DNA of 64,000 nt from Pontibacterium sp964228735 (GCF_964228735.1 NZ_CAXRBQ010000146.1:1-64000), one strand, 5' to 3'; counted from the stretch's first letter, positions 35,437 to 45,581 are shown. Made by a program: numbers and translations. The notes: generated by a model not told the origin, from the letters alone.

Positions 35437-38400
35437 TTAATGCAGTTGTAACCAGGACTGCCTACCCAGCTTATCACCACTGGATTCACGTACAGTTTCC
35501 ACCGCACCGCTAGAACCGGAGAAATACTTCAGTTCCTGAGTACCGGTGGAGATAACCGCCGGTGTTTTCACGATACCCACTGTGGATTTACGCCCAGACA
35601 CCGGCACGGTGATCTCCACGGATTCGGCACCATCACTGATCACAACAGAGACAAAGTCTGAGGCGTTGATTGCCGTATCGTTGTTTACGTCGAATGGAGA
35701 GACCGTCAAGCGGGAACCGTTTTCCGCATCCAGCTCCATCAACCAGCCGGTACCACCAAAGTCACACGGCTCTGTTTTAGGCGCCAGGGTTGGGAAAATA
35801 ACACGCCCACCCCGCACAATCGGATTGGAGACGACCCGCTCTCCGGGATAATCACTGGAATCAAAATCCAGGTACCAACCATCTTTTGCCGTGTAATCCA
35901 CCGCGTAATCGGTGGTGACACGGTAATCAGTATCACTGGCCGATACATAAAACTCGGCCAGGATATCCTGTGCCTGCAGATCACTGCGGTTTGTCACCGT
36001 GCTGCCGTTGTCCCGGATACCGTAGAAGGTCTGCATCTGGGTGGAGGTCGGATCGTCGGTAGTGATGTAACTACCGGTACCAAAGAGCACTATGACACCA
36101 CCCTCCGAACTGTCCACCACCTCCGGTCTGGACGTGATCGCCTGAGGACTGCTGCAATCATCCGTGGTACAGGCTTGATACAACGGCTTAGGCGTACTGC
36201 CTTGTTTAAACGCCACGCCCCAGCTATTCCGATTGCTGCTGCTCAGATCAAACTTCCACAGGTTGCCGTAAAGATCACCGGCATACACCGTATCGGCAAT
36301 CTTGTCATTATCGGTATCCACCGGGATCGGCGAGGAGAGCCCGTTAGGGGAGGACACAGAACCGTCCGCCCCGGTATCGATGAATTCCACATCGGTTGGG
36401 TCTTCCATGTTCACAATGTAAAGACCGGCCTTGTAGTTGGCACTTTCGTAACCGTTGCCAAAGATTGCCGCCCAGGTACCGTCCGGCAGTTGCACCACAG
36501 AGGAGTTACCGAAGGTGTAGCCCAGCTCTGGGAGGTCGCTGTCATCCAGATCCCACAACACATCTTTCGTATCGAAGTTAAACGGATCCGAGATATCCAG
36601 CGCATACACCCCCTTGCCACCGGCTGCCAGCATGCCTACCAGCACCGTGCCCCAGCGGGTGGTATCTGATACGCCGTCATCGTTGTAATCCATGTAGGCA
36701 TCGGCCACACGGATGGAGCCATCGACATAGTAGGTGTGGTCATATGCGGTATCGGTGAGGTTACTCAGTTTGGAGTACAACGCTTTGGGGATATAGGCGA
36801 ACACCTCCTCCCCTTCACAAGCGGTGATGTCCGGATCACAAGGGGCATCGGTGGTGCCGATGGTACCTTCCGCCCGCATAGCATGCAGCATGCCATCATT
36901 CGCGCCTACATATAGCATCGGCTCGCGAGCTGCCTTGTTGGTCGCTACAGTACTATCGGTGAGATACACGTAATAACTGTCGGTGGCCACACCACCCACG
37001 CTGACGGTAGGCGCTACACCGTAGTATTCGAAGGACTCATCGGACGCAAAGACCGGGTCGGAGTGAACGATATCACCCAGCCGCCCTGCCCGGGTACGAA
37101 AATCGGTGCCCTCATAGGTGGTATCACCGCGCAGGTAATCCACTCGATCCCGCCCCCGGTTATCCGTCGTACCATTCAGCGCGTTCAGGGCACTCATCTG
37201 TGCGGTGCTGAACAGGCCATCATCCCAGGAGGTTGTATTGAATGCGAAGCCAGAGTTGCTGTGGCTGGTATAGATATTTCGCGAGCTGGTCGATGGGATC
37301 AGGTCCGCCGCATCCCACTGCAGGGTACTAACGTCACCGGTTACCGAGTTCAAGGCATAAGCACGGAACTGGCCGCTCCACTCACCGCTGTTAAAACGAG
37401 CTTGATAGATCTTCGAGTTTGCATCCAGACGGGTGGAGTTGGTCGCAACCGTCGCCGCACTGGAGGTGCGGGATTCAATACTGGCGATCGCGGCACTGAA
37501 CGCATTGATCAACGTTTGCGGGTCATTTGCGCTCAGGAACTCACCACGGCCGTTCCACGCCGCGTGGCGCATATCATCGATGGTGGTGCTCGTGTTACTG
37601 TCCGCCGTTGGCCAGTCAAAGCTGGTTGCATCTGCATCCGGGTTGGCACTTAATGTACCGTTCACACCAAAAGCAACGGTATAGGTCACCAGGTGCTGCT
37701 GGGTGTTACTGTCATCCGGTGTCCCCGGCACCTTGTTATCCAACGAGCTCAGATCAGTTTCGTAGTAATGCATCGCCACGTCCGCGAGGGTGTTGGATAC
37801 ACCATCATGCTGATCGCGATAAACCCCACCATCATACTCTGAATCAAGCTGGTCACCGTCGGACGTCGATCCACTGTCAGCGTTGCCTACGCTGGGATCA
37901 CTACCGTTCCAGTACCCATCAGACATCACTACGGCAAAGTTTTGCTGACAGGCACCACCTGAACTGGCATCCAGGATCGGCGTCGTTTGGGTGGAACCAA
38001 ACAGCGAAGTGGAGGTAGTACCCTTAAAATACTCGCCCACCTGGGCAAGCTTGGAGCGCAGCGGGGTACCGTGGTCGGAGACGATACTGGAAATCTGCGT
38101 CATCAAGTCCACACGATTGGTCCCTGTGGTTACATCGTCCACGGGATAACCCACACTATTGTTTCGGTGTAATGTGGCTAACCCCAGACGCTGAGAGGAG
38201 CTGTTGACGATGCTGAGCAACGCCGCTTTGATTACGTACTCACGCTTGCGGTAGTAGGTGTACCAGTTGGCAAAATTGGTTTTCTGGGCATCGGTCATTA
38301 CTGTATTGACCCCATACCCCCCAACAGTAGCCACAAACTGGTTGGCATAGTCATAGCCACTGCGTCCTGGATCAGGGCACTCGTCGATCTCGAAAACACC

Positions 38401-38889
38401 ATCACCATCATCGGTCCAGGTCATATACCCCGGCGGGTCACCGAACCCTTCGTCATCAGTCAGATCCTTGGTGTATCCGTCAGCATCGTAGGGATCCATC
38501 AAAGCCGCCGTAATCGACTGATCTGCATAAGCATTGCCGTTTTCATCAACGCCTTCCCACGGCGTGTAGGTTTTGCTGGGGTCGTAATAGAGCACGTTGT
38601 ACCCGGCGCAAGACTCCAGCATCTCGTCGCGGTCCTCACGGGTAGGTGTAATATCCAGATAACCTGTGGATTGGTAACCATCGTAGGTAGAGATAGCGTC
38701 GGCGCCGGTGGAGCGAAGTATCTCCCAATCCATACTGCCGGAGTCGTCCACCAGGAAGAAGATGTTAGGTTTGACGGATGTGGTCAGATACAGAGGTGTT
38801 TGTGACAGCTCCGCCGACGCCGTTGCCGGCACAATGAGCGCAAACGGTAGTGCAAAATGCGCCAATTGAGTCCTGCTTATCCTGAACAT
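35437..38889 (-). CDS. pilY1: PilY1-type pilus tip adhesin, copy B
   Basis: 1150 residues with signal peptide (FALPFALIVPATASA|ELS). VWA-like domain with an intact MIDAS pattern NIFFLVDDSGSMDWE (Asp48, Ser50, Ser52). Long middle region with YKRKREY-type PilY1 segments (YTYYRKREYVIKAALLSI). C-terminal propeller with LYVGANDGMLHAMRAEG and calcium loop DTDNDKIAD near residue 860. Ends LGRQSWLQLH. Same architecture as copy A but clearly diverged, so an old duplication. Last gene of the second operon; no pilE follows it. Confidence 0.93.
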   Translation of the reverse strand: MFRISRTQLAHFALPFALIVPATASAELSQTPLYLTTSVKPNIFFLVDDSGSMDWEILRSTGADAISTYDGYQSTGYLDITPTREDRDEMLESCAGYNVLYYDPSKTYTPWEGVDENGNAYADQSITAALMDPYDADGYTKDLTDDEGFGDPPGYMTWTDDGDGVFEIDECPDPGRSGYDYANQFVATVGGYGVNTVMTDAQKTNFANWYTYYRKREYVIKAALLSIVNSSSQRLGLATLHRNNSVGYPVDDVTTGTNRVDLMTQISSIVSDHGTPLRSKLAQVGEYFKGTTSTSLFGSTQTTPILDASSGGACQQNFAVVMSDGYWNGSDPSVGNADSGSTSDGDQLDSEYDGGVYRDQHDGVSNTLADVAMHYYETDLSSLDNKVPGTPDDSNTQQHLVTYTVAFGVNGTLSANPDADATSFDWPTADSNTSTTIDDMRHAAWNGRGEFLSANDPQTLINAFSAAIASIESRTSSAATVATNSTRLDANSKIYQARFNSGEWSGQFRAYALNSVTGDVSTLQWDAADLIPSTSSRNIYTSHSNSGFAFNTTSWDDGLFSTAQMSALNALNGTTDNRGRDRVDYLRGDTTYEGTDFRTRAGRLGDIVHSDPVFASDESFEYYGVAPTVSVGGVATDSYYVYLTDSTVATNKAAREPMLYVGANDGMLHAMRAEGTIGTTDAPCDPDITACEGEEVFAYIPKALYSKLSNLTDTAYDHTYYVDGSIRVADAYMDYNDDGVSDTTRWGTVLVGMLAAGGKGVYALDISDPFNFDTKDVLWDLDDSDLPELGYTFGNSSVVQLPDGTWAAIFGNGYESANYKAGLYIVNMEDPTDVEFIDTGADGSVSSPNGLSSPIPVDTDNDKIADTVYAGDLYGNLWKFDLSSSNRNSWGVAFKQGSTPKPLYQACTTDDCSSPQAITSRPEVVDSSEGGVIVLFGTGSYITTDDPTSTQMQTFYGIRDNGSTVTNRSDLQAQDILAEFYVSASDTDYRVTTDYAVDYTAKDGWYLDFDSSDYPGERVVSNPIVRGGRVIFPTLAPKTEPCDFGGTGWLMELDAENGSRLTVSPFDVNNDTAINASDFVSVVISDGAESVEITVPVSGRKSTVGIVKTPAVISTGTQELKYFSGSSGAVETVRESSGDKLGRQSWLQLH

Positions 38890-38907
38890 GATCCCACTTC
38901 CTGCTGT

Positions 38908-39420
38908 TTAACGTTTATAGACGGACTGAAGTATTACCTCTGAGGAGGAGCTTAAACCTACGGCGCGTGCAGTGATGCGGTAGTAGCGTCGCTGCTCGAC
39001 CGCCTTTCCCACCTCTTTACTGTCATCCGGCGCCGATGCCGCCAGCTCTTCGATGATGTAGGTGGCATAGGACGACAGCTGTCCAAAGCCTTTCTTGCTG
39101 CTGTCATCGATCTGTGAACGCATGGTGCGCACACTGGTGCCTAACGCAGCCCAATCATCCCAGTGCTGGGTGCCATCGGTTTTGGGGGTGTACAAGCCAT
39201 CATTGCCGCTGAAGGCTGGCATGGTCACCACTGATTCGAGATAGGCTTCACCATCCAGCAGAGCAGCCTCTGCCGCTTCAAATGCCATCTGACGATCACG
39301 CAACTGCGCTGCCATCTTCTCTTCCAGCCCGGTGACTTCGATGCCTGCCATGCCGATCAGGGTCATGATCACCATAAAGATCATGGCAACGATCAGCACA
39401 GCCCCTTTTTGTCTCTTCAT
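38908..39420 (-). CDS. pilX: Minor pilin assembly protein PilX, copy B
   Basis: 170 residues: MKRQKGAVLIVAMIFMVIMT then EVTGLEEKMAAQLRDRQMAFEAAEAALLDGEAYLE. Same family as copy A but without its acidic insertion. Eight bases after pilW and 18 before pilY1 in the second operon. Confidence 0.88.
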   Translation of the reverse strand: MKRQKGAVLIVAMIFMVIMTLIGMAGIEVTGLEEKMAAQLRDRQMAFEAAEAALLDGEAYLESVVTMPAFSGNDGLYTPKTDGTQHWDDWAALGTSVRTMRSQIDDSSKKGFGQLSSYATYIIEELAASAPDDSKEVGKAVEQRRYYRITARAVGLSSSSEVILQSVYKR

Positions 39421-39428
39421 AGCCCTGC

Positions 39429-40538
39429 CTAGATCACCCGGTTACGCAGGGTGATAGTTGCCGTAAATACTTTGCGTAAGCGCCGGTCGCCTGCCGTTAC
39501 CGACGCGCCGTTGTAACTGTAGGTTTGCGCACTGCTGACCACATTGTCTTCAATGCTGCGCATCAACAAGTTTATCCTTATCGCCACGATCTCGGTGAGA
39601 TCGAGATCTTCAACGCCATCACCATTGGTATCGGCCGCAACATAATAATCCGCATCACCATCGTCATCGGTGTCCACACCGTAGGTGATCTGCAGATCCT
39701 CCACGCCTTCCACCAGCTCCTGCGCTTCAAAACCTGCCTCACCCGATTCCACCACAATGGTGGAGCGATATAGCGCGGGCGAGCCGAACGCATTGTCGTC
39801 GATGTAGTAGGTGTAGTTCTTAAACAGCTGCACCGTGGCGCCAGTTGGGAAAGTGTACGCGGTGCCCAATGTGGTTGAGCAGTCCACCGGCAGCCCCAGA
39901 CCTTTTGTACAGTTGCCCGGTACGGCATTACCGGTGTTATGGTTTATCTGTTTGGTCTGGCTGTTGGTGTTTACGGTATTGCTCTGCTGAAACACTGCGG
40001 AGTGGGAGCAATCGGAGATCAGCAGTACCTGGCCTCTCTGATAATCATGGTTGGCGTAACAGTGGATGGTTGCAGATGCAGCTACGTGGCTTTCTACGGT
40101 ACAACTGCCCTCGCCATCTGCAAATCTCACGCTAACGATGTCGGTGCCCGGTGTTGGCGTTGCGCCCGTTGGCAGTGGAATACTGGTACCACTGGCAACC
40201 ACATAGTTATCCTCCATTGAAACTGGCTCAGACATATTAAACTGAGCGTATAGCGCATCACTGTTGCTGGTATCTCTGAGGGTGTTAGCGATGGTGGTAT
40301 TAGCCGAGCAGCCCATATACCCCGCTTTGCGCAGGTCACGGGAAAGAAACTCAATAGCAAAGCGGGCATTTTCCTGCATCGATGCCAATGCACTTTGCAT
40401 CGCATAGGCGCTGCGACTGCCCACAAACATCTGGATCACGGACGCTGTCAGGATGGTGCCGATCAACAGTGCCACCATCAGTTCAATCATCGACAGACCC
40501 TGCTGCCGCTTATGCATCCTGCATCTCCATTTCGTCAT
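39429..40538 (-). CDS. pilW: Minor pilin PilW, copy B
   Basis: 369 residues: leader MTKWRCRMHKRQQG then LSMIELMVALLIGTILTASV, core QMFVGSRSAYAMQ...MQENARFAIEFLSRDLRKAGYMGC and C-terminal VFTATITLRNRVI. The start at 40538 forms an ATGA overlap with pilV; an ATG at 40517 with its own GGAG is an alternative giving a seven-residue leader. Confidence 0.9.
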   Translation of the reverse strand: MTKWRCRMHKRQQGLSMIELMVALLIGTILTASVIQMFVGSRSAYAMQSALASMQENARFAIEFLSRDLRKAGYMGCSANTTIANTLRDTSNSDALYAQFNMSEPVSMEDNYVVASGTSIPLPTGATPTPGTDIVSVRFADGEGSCTVESHVAASATIHCYANHDYQRGQVLLISDCSHSAVFQQSNTVNTNSQTKQINHNTGNAVPGNCTKGLGLPVDCSTTLGTAYTFPTGATVQLFKNYTYYIDDNAFGSPALYRSTIVVESGEAGFEAQELVEGVEDLQITYGVDTDDDGDADYYVAADTNGDGVEDLDLTEIVAIRINLLMRSIEDNVVSSAQTYSYNGASVTAGDRRLRKVFTATITLRNRVI

Positions 40539-41059
40539 AAACTGAAACTCACTGCCAGTCGGGTAGAAACGGCATCACTGGCGCGTTCATCGTTCCACCA
40601 TACGTACACCACCACCGGCAGATCGGTATCAGTGCTAGTGCCACAAGCCGGGGTCGTAATGTTACCGCCGGTACTGTCGTCGGTATCCGTATCACGACAA
40701 ATCAAACCGCTGCCTGACGGCAGTTCTTCCGCCAGGCGCGCCTGCCAACGCGCGATATCGTGTGACGCCATCTCCGCATCGGTACAACCGGAGGTGGTTT
40801 CACAGCCTGTGGTCAACGAGCCGCTGCTGACAAAGTAGTTGCCGCTTTCCACTGCCGACACGTTGGCGCGCATCCGGTCGATAATGTCATACGCAAGAAT
40901 CGTTGCCTGACTGCGCATGTACGCACTCTGGTTCTGCTTGAGCGAGGTTACCTGCAATCCGGCCATTCCCAACAGCCCCAGCGAAATAATAAACAGGGCG
41001 ACCAGCACCTCGATCAGCGTGTATCCACGCTCATGACCCTGAGCCACACACCGAATCAT
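40535..41059 (-). CDS. pilV: Minor pilin PilV, copy B
   Basis: 174 residues: leader MIRCVAQGHERG then YTLIEVLVALFIISLGLLGM, and SLKQNQSAYMRSQATILAYD as in copy A. The end of the protein (VVYVWWNDERASDAVST) also mirrors copy A. Start overlaps fimU by 29 bases. Confidence 0.9.
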   Translation of the reverse strand: MIRCVAQGHERGYTLIEVLVALFIISLGLLGMAGLQVTSLKQNQSAYMRSQATILAYDIIDRMRANVSAVESGNYFVSSGSLTTGCETTSGCTDAEMASHDIARWQARLAEELPSGSGLICRDTDTDDSTGGNITTPACGTSTDTDLPVVVYVWWNDERASDAVSTRLAVSFSL

Positions 41060-41537
41060 CGCTACCTCCGTCCCAGGCCCGGATCCGTCCGAACTGGTTC
41101 ACCTGCAGATAGCGTACATCCGTGTCGCTGTCCCCATCATCGGCAGAGAAACACACATCGCTGCCACCACTTAATAAACCCGAGCTTTCAAAGGTAATAC
41201 TGCTGCCACTTAACGTGATCGCGGCTGCTGGCGGCTCCTCCACCCGCAGCGCCTCCGTACCCGCCACAACCACCCAGCCATTTGCCCAGCTGCTGCCACA
41301 GCTGTAGTTGGCCATATTTTCAGTGGTGTTGCGTGCGCACACCGTTACCTGCACATCCCTGCGAATCGCTTCCGAGCGGGCCATGGATACACTGGTGAGC
41401 AACCGGCCCTGGATTGAATCCATCCGGCTCTGCTGCACAAAGGGTCCAAAGTTCGGTGTTACCACTGTGGTCAGAATGACGATGACCGCCAGGACAATCA
41501 TCAACTCTATCAGGGTAAAACCTGCGCTCGTTTTCAT
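41031..41537 (-). CDS. fimU: GspH/FimU-type minor pilin, copy B
   Basis: 168 residues: leader MKTSAG then FTLIELMIVLAVIVILTTVV, GspH core SMARSEAIRRDVQVTVCA, C-terminus DVCFSADDGDSDTDVRYLQV with GRIRAWDG and a final Cys. First gene of the second minor-pilin operon. The 190 bases before it hold its promoter, which I could not assign with confidence. Confidence 0.9.
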   Translation of the reverse strand: MKTSAGFTLIELMIVLAVIVILTTVVTPNFGPFVQQSRMDSIQGRLLTSVSMARSEAIRRDVQVTVCARNTTENMANYSCGSSWANGWVVVAGTEALRVEEPPAAAITLSGSSITFESSGLLSGGSDVCFSADDGDSDTDVRYLQVNQFGRIRAWDGGSDDSVCGSGS

Positions 41538-41723
41538 GGGTGCACAAAGCTCAAACTAATACTTTTTTCGTAGTCCCAGTCTAGACGCTCGATACCGCAA
41601 CTGCCATAGCCTCAGGTAAAAAAGCACCACCATCTGCGTCCGATCAAAAAACGTTCAAACAAAAGTATGATCAAAACATCCGTTTTAGCGACTTTCTGGA
41701 CTATACACCCAACTTACAGACAT

Positions 41724-41751
41724 AAAAAAACCGGTGCAGATGCACCGGTTT
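41724..41751 (-). terminator. Terminator after fkpB
   Basis: An 11-bp stem (AAACCGGTGCA / TGCACCGGTTT) with a two-base loop, followed on the minus strand by a run of seven T, 23 bases past the fkpB stop. In Pseudomonas ispH would follow fkpB here. Confidence 0.9.
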
Positions 41752-41773
41752 CTCAATCGTGGTGGCCGAAGGA

Positions 41774-42214
41774 TTACTCCGCGTCGGCAACATCCAGAAT
41801 CGCCACCTCAAAATCCAGCTCATGACCGGCCAGCGGGTGGTTAAAGTCGATATGCACGGACTGCTCGTCAAAGCGATCCACCACACCCGGCAGCTCACCC
41901 TGATTTAGATCCTGGAAGGAGATCACCAGACCTTTCTCCAGCTGCATGTCCTGGAACTGGGTACGCGGGAAACGCTGCACATTGCTCGGGTTAGGCATGC
42001 CAAAGGCATTTTCCGGCAAGATGCGCAGGGACTCTTTCGCGCCCTCAGCCAGCCCCATCAACGCCTGCTCGAATCCTTCCGGCAGGTTGCCATCACCTAC
42101 GGTAAAGGTTGCCGGATTGCCTTCAAAGTTGGAATCCACCACCTGACCGTCGTTGAGTTTGATCGCAAAGTGCAGGGTTACGGTTTTACCCGGGCCAATG
42201 ATCTGTTCGCTCAT
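41774..42214 (-). CDS. fkpB: FKBP-type peptidyl-prolyl isomerase FkpB (SlpA)
   Basis: 146 residues of the SlyD/SlpA group: an FKBP core interrupted by an insert-in-flap (GPGKTVTLHFAIKLNDGQVV, LPEGFEQALMGLAEGAKESL, NHPLAGHELDFEVAILDV). No His-rich tail, which separates it from SlyD. Prolyl isomerase with chaperone activity in the cytosol. Four-base ATGA overlap with lspA, so it is the last gene of ileS-lspA-fkpB. Confidence 0.92.
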   Translation of the reverse strand: MSEQIIGPGKTVTLHFAIKLNDGQVVDSNFEGNPATFTVGDGNLPEGFEQALMGLAEGAKESLRILPENAFGMPNPSNVQRFPRTQFQDMQLEKGLVISFQDLNQGELPGVVDRFDEQSVHIDFNHPLAGHELDFEVAILDVADAE

Positions 42215-42729
42215 GCTTCACCTTCAGTTTCGTTTTTTTCCCGGACCTTCCCTTCCAGAAACAGCATATCAATGATCAACAATGTCGCGCCGAGGGAGAT
42301 CGCCACGTCCGCAAGATTGAAGACCGCAAAGTAATATTCGCCGTAGTGCAGGGAGATAAAGTCGATCACGTAACCGTGCACGACCCGGTCGTAGAGGTTG
42401 CCTAATGCACCACCCAGCACCAAGGCCTGGGCGATACCCACCCACCACTGCCAACGCGGCGTCCGCTTCATCCACACCAGCAGCACGGCACTGACCACCA
42501 CGGCGATCAGCACAAACAACCAACGCTGCAAACCGCCCGCATCCGCCAGGAAGCTGAACGCCGCACCGGTGTTGTAGGAGAGACGCAGGTCAAAGACCGG
42601 CAGCACCTCCACCGGCACACCATATTTCAGCGAGCTGTTGGTAACGAATTTGGACCACAGGTCCACTGCCACCACTACGGCACTCAGCCATAGCCAGATC
42701 AGTGAACCTGTGCGGGATGTGGATGACAT
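42211..42729 (-). CDS. lspA: Lipoprotein signal peptidase LspA
   Basis: 172 residues from ATG 42729 (AAGGA nine bases before; the longer frame starts at TTG). Four membrane segments. Catalytic Asp pair in GNLYDRVVHGYVIDFI and FNLADVAISLG. Removes signal peptides of prolipoproteins such as BamD after lipid attachment. Sits 12 bases after ileS. Confidence 0.94.
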   Translation of the reverse strand: MSSTSRTGSLIWLWLSAVVVAVDLWSKFVTNSSLKYGVPVEVLPVFDLRLSYNTGAAFSFLADAGGLQRWLFVLIAVVVSAVLLVWMKRTPRWQWWVGIAQALVLGGALGNLYDRVVHGYVIDFISLHYGEYYFAVFNLADVAISLGATLLIIDMLFLEGKVREKNETEGEA

Positions 42730-42741
42730 CAGTGACAATCC

Positions 42742-45558
42742 TTACGCGAAGCTGCGGCTTTCACCTTCGCCTGCCACGTTGTCTACGCAGCGGCCACACA
42801 GCTCTTCGTGCTCCGCATTGGCGCCCACGTCTTCACGGTGGTGCCAGCAACGGCCACACTTGGCATGTTCGGTTTTCGCAACACTCACCTGCAGACCTTC
42901 AAGGTCGGTTGCCTGCGCATCGGTCGCATCCGCTGCCGCAGCCACTGCCGCCTTGGAGGTAATCAGGACAAAGCGCAGTTCGTCACCCAGCTTGTCCAGC
43001 TGTGCTTTCAGCGCATCGTCGCAGTACAGAGTCACTTCCGCCTCCAGACTGGAACCGATCAAACCTTCGTTACGACGGGTCTCCAGCTCCTTGTTCACAG
43101 CGGCCTTAACCGCCATCACCTGATTCCAGAACTCAACACCCAGCGCTTCGCCTTCCGGTAACTCCGCCAGGTTTTCGTACCAGGTACCCAGCAGTACGGA
43201 TTCGTCGTGCTCACCCGGGATCTGTTCCAGGATCTCGTCAGCGGTGAAGCTGAGGATCGGTGCGATCCAGCGGGTCAGCGCTTCTACGATGTGGTACAGC
43301 GCGGTCTGACAGGAGCGACGTGCTACACCGTCAGTTGCTGCGGTGTACTGACGGTCCTTGATGATATCCAGGTAGAAACCACCCATCTCCTGGGAACAGA
43401 AGATAGATACTTTCTGGTATACATTCAGGAACTCGTAGTTCTCGTAGTGGTTCAGCAGCTCTTTCTGCAGCTTCGCCGCACGGTCAACCGCCCAGCGATC
43501 CAGCGCCACCATGTTTTCCGGTGCCACCAGGTCGGTTTCCGGGTTGAATCCATTCAGGTTAGCTAGCAGGAAACGTGCGGTGTTACGGATACGACGGTAG
43601 GCATCCGCTGCGCGCTTCAGGATATCGTCGGAGCAGGTCATTTCGTTGCGGTAGTCGGTAGATGCCACCCACAGACGCAGGATATCTGCACCGTACTTGT
43701 TCATGACTTCTTGTGGCGCTACTACGTTACCGATCGACTTGGACATCTTACGGCCCTGACCGTCCACGGTGAAGCCGTGGGTCAGTACCTGCTTGTAAGG
43801 TGCCTGTCCGGTGATCGCCAGACCGGTTTTCAGGGAGGACTGGAACCAGCCACGGTGCTGGTCGGAACCTTCCAGGTACAGGTCCGCCGGGTAGCTATGG
43901 CCTTCGCGGCGACCCAGGACACCCTGGTGGGTTACACCGGAGTCGAACCATACGTCCAGGGTGTCGGTAACCTTGCTGTACTGCTCCGCTTCGTCACCCA
44001 GCAGTTCTTCCGCTTCCAGCTCGAACCAAGCTTCGATACCCTGCTCTTCCACTTTCAGCGCCACCTGCTCAATCAGCTCGGCGGTACGTGGGTGCAGTTC
44101 CTGGGTTTCACGATGTACAAACAGTGCGATCGGTACACCCCAGGTACGCTGACGGGAGATACACCAGTCTGGGCTCTGCTCCAGCATCGCTTCGATTCGG
44201 TTCTGACCCCACTCTGGCACCCAGCGCACGCCTTTAACGGCATCCAGGGTCTGCTGACGCAGGCCGTTGTCGTCCATCGCCACGAACCACTGTGGCGTCG
44301 CACGGAAGATCAGCGGAGTCTTATGACGCCAGCAGTGCGGGTAGCTGTGATGCAGCTTGTCGTGGTGCATCAGGGTACCGCGTTCCTGCAGTACTTCGAT
44401 TACATTGTCGTTGGCCTTCATCACGTGCTGGCCTTCAAACAGTTCGGTGCCTTCCACGAAAACACCGTTGTCAGCAACCGGGTTCAGCACACCCAGGTTG
44501 TATTTCTGACCAACCTGGAAGTCTTCCTGACCGTGGCCCGGTGCGGTGTGTACGTTACCGGTACCTGCATCTGTGGTCACGTGATCACCCAGGATCACCG
44601 GCACCTGACGGTTGTAGAAACAGTGCTGCAGCTGCTGGTGTTCCAGGTTGCTGCCCGCGGTGCGACCTACAATCTCGAAGTTTTCCACGCCGTAGCGCTG
44701 CATCGCAGCGTTCACCAGCGCTTCAGCCAGTACAACCAGCTCGTCGCCCTGACCGTTGTCCAGCTTCACCAGTGCGTATTCCAGTTCCGGGTGCAGGGAC
44801 ACCGCCAGGTTCGCCGGCAGGGTCCATGGCGTGGTGGTCCAGATCACAACGGATACCGGCAGGCTGTTGTCGACCAGACCAAACTCCGCCGCCATCTCAG
44901 CCGCGTTGGCCGCCGGGAAGCGTACATCGATCGCCGGAGAGGTCTTGTCCTGGTATTCCACTTCCGCTTCTGCCAGTGCAGAGCCACAGTCCAGGCACCA
45001 GTGAACCGGCTTGAAACCTTTACGCAGGTGGCCGTTGTCCACGATCTTACCCAGAGAGCGAATGATGTCCGCTTCCATCTGGTAACTCATGGTCAGGTAT
45101 GGGTTATCCCAGTCACCCTGTACACCCAGACGGATAAAGTCAGCTTTCTGACCTTCTACCTGCTTGGCAGCGTACTCGCGGCACTTTTTACGGAAATCCG
45201 CGTACGGGACTTTTACGCCCGCTTTGCCGTGTTTCTTCTCAACCTGGTGTTCGATCGGCAGGCCGTGACAGTCCCAACCTGGGATGTAAGGCGCGTCAAA
45301 GCCGGACAGGGTGCGGGATTTCACGATCATGTCTTTGATGATCTTGTTCACCGCGTGACCGATGTGGATGTTGCCGTTCGCGTATGGAGGGCCGTCGTGC
45401 AGAATGAAGCTCTTGCGACCTTTGCTGACTTCACGAATTTTCTGATACAGGCCCATTTTCTGCCAACGCTCCAACATCTTTGGTTCACGCTGGGCCAGGT
45501 TGCCTCGCATCGGGAATGCCGTATTCGGCAAGTTCAGTGTCGCTTTATAATCGGTCAT
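42742..45558 (-). CDS. ileS: Isoleucyl-tRNA synthetase
   Basis: 938 residues, bacterial class I type. HIGH motif at 65-68 (NGNIHIGHAV), editing domain with TTTPWTLPANLAVS, KMSKS in GRKMSKSIGNV, and a C-terminal zinc finger (CGRCWHHREDV...CGRCVDNV). Charges tRNA-Ile and edits valine. The HIGH and KMSKS regions and the zinc finger place it with the mupirocin-sensitive bacterial class, by memory. Lies between ribF and lspA. Confidence 0.97.
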   Translation of the reverse strand: MTDYKATLNLPNTAFPMRGNLAQREPKMLERWQKMGLYQKIREVSKGRKSFILHDGPPYANGNIHIGHAVNKIIKDMIVKSRTLSGFDAPYIPGWDCHGLPIEHQVEKKHGKAGVKVPYADFRKKCREYAAKQVEGQKADFIRLGVQGDWDNPYLTMSYQMEADIIRSLGKIVDNGHLRKGFKPVHWCLDCGSALAEAEVEYQDKTSPAIDVRFPAANAAEMAAEFGLVDNSLPVSVVIWTTTPWTLPANLAVSLHPELEYALVKLDNGQGDELVVLAEALVNAAMQRYGVENFEIVGRTAGSNLEHQQLQHCFYNRQVPVILGDHVTTDAGTGNVHTAPGHGQEDFQVGQKYNLGVLNPVADNGVFVEGTELFEGQHVMKANDNVIEVLQERGTLMHHDKLHHSYPHCWRHKTPLIFRATPQWFVAMDDNGLRQQTLDAVKGVRWVPEWGQNRIEAMLEQSPDWCISRQRTWGVPIALFVHRETQELHPRTAELIEQVALKVEEQGIEAWFELEAEELLGDEAEQYSKVTDTLDVWFDSGVTHQGVLGRREGHSYPADLYLEGSDQHRGWFQSSLKTGLAITGQAPYKQVLTHGFTVDGQGRKMSKSIGNVVAPQEVMNKYGADILRLWVASTDYRNEMTCSDDILKRAADAYRRIRNTARFLLANLNGFNPETDLVAPENMVALDRWAVDRAAKLQKELLNHYENYEFLNVYQKVSIFCSQEMGGFYLDIIKDRQYTAATDGVARRSCQTALYHIVEALTRWIAPILSFTADEILEQIPGEHDESVLLGTWYENLAELPEGEALGVEFWNQVMAVKAAVNKELETRRNEGLIGSSLEAEVTLYCDDALKAQLDKLGDELRFVLITSKAAVAAAADATDAQATDLEGLQVSVAKTEHAKCGRCWHHREDVGANAEHEELCGRCVDNVAGEGESRSFA

Positions 45559-45581
45559 GATTGTCGCTTCCGGATTGATGT

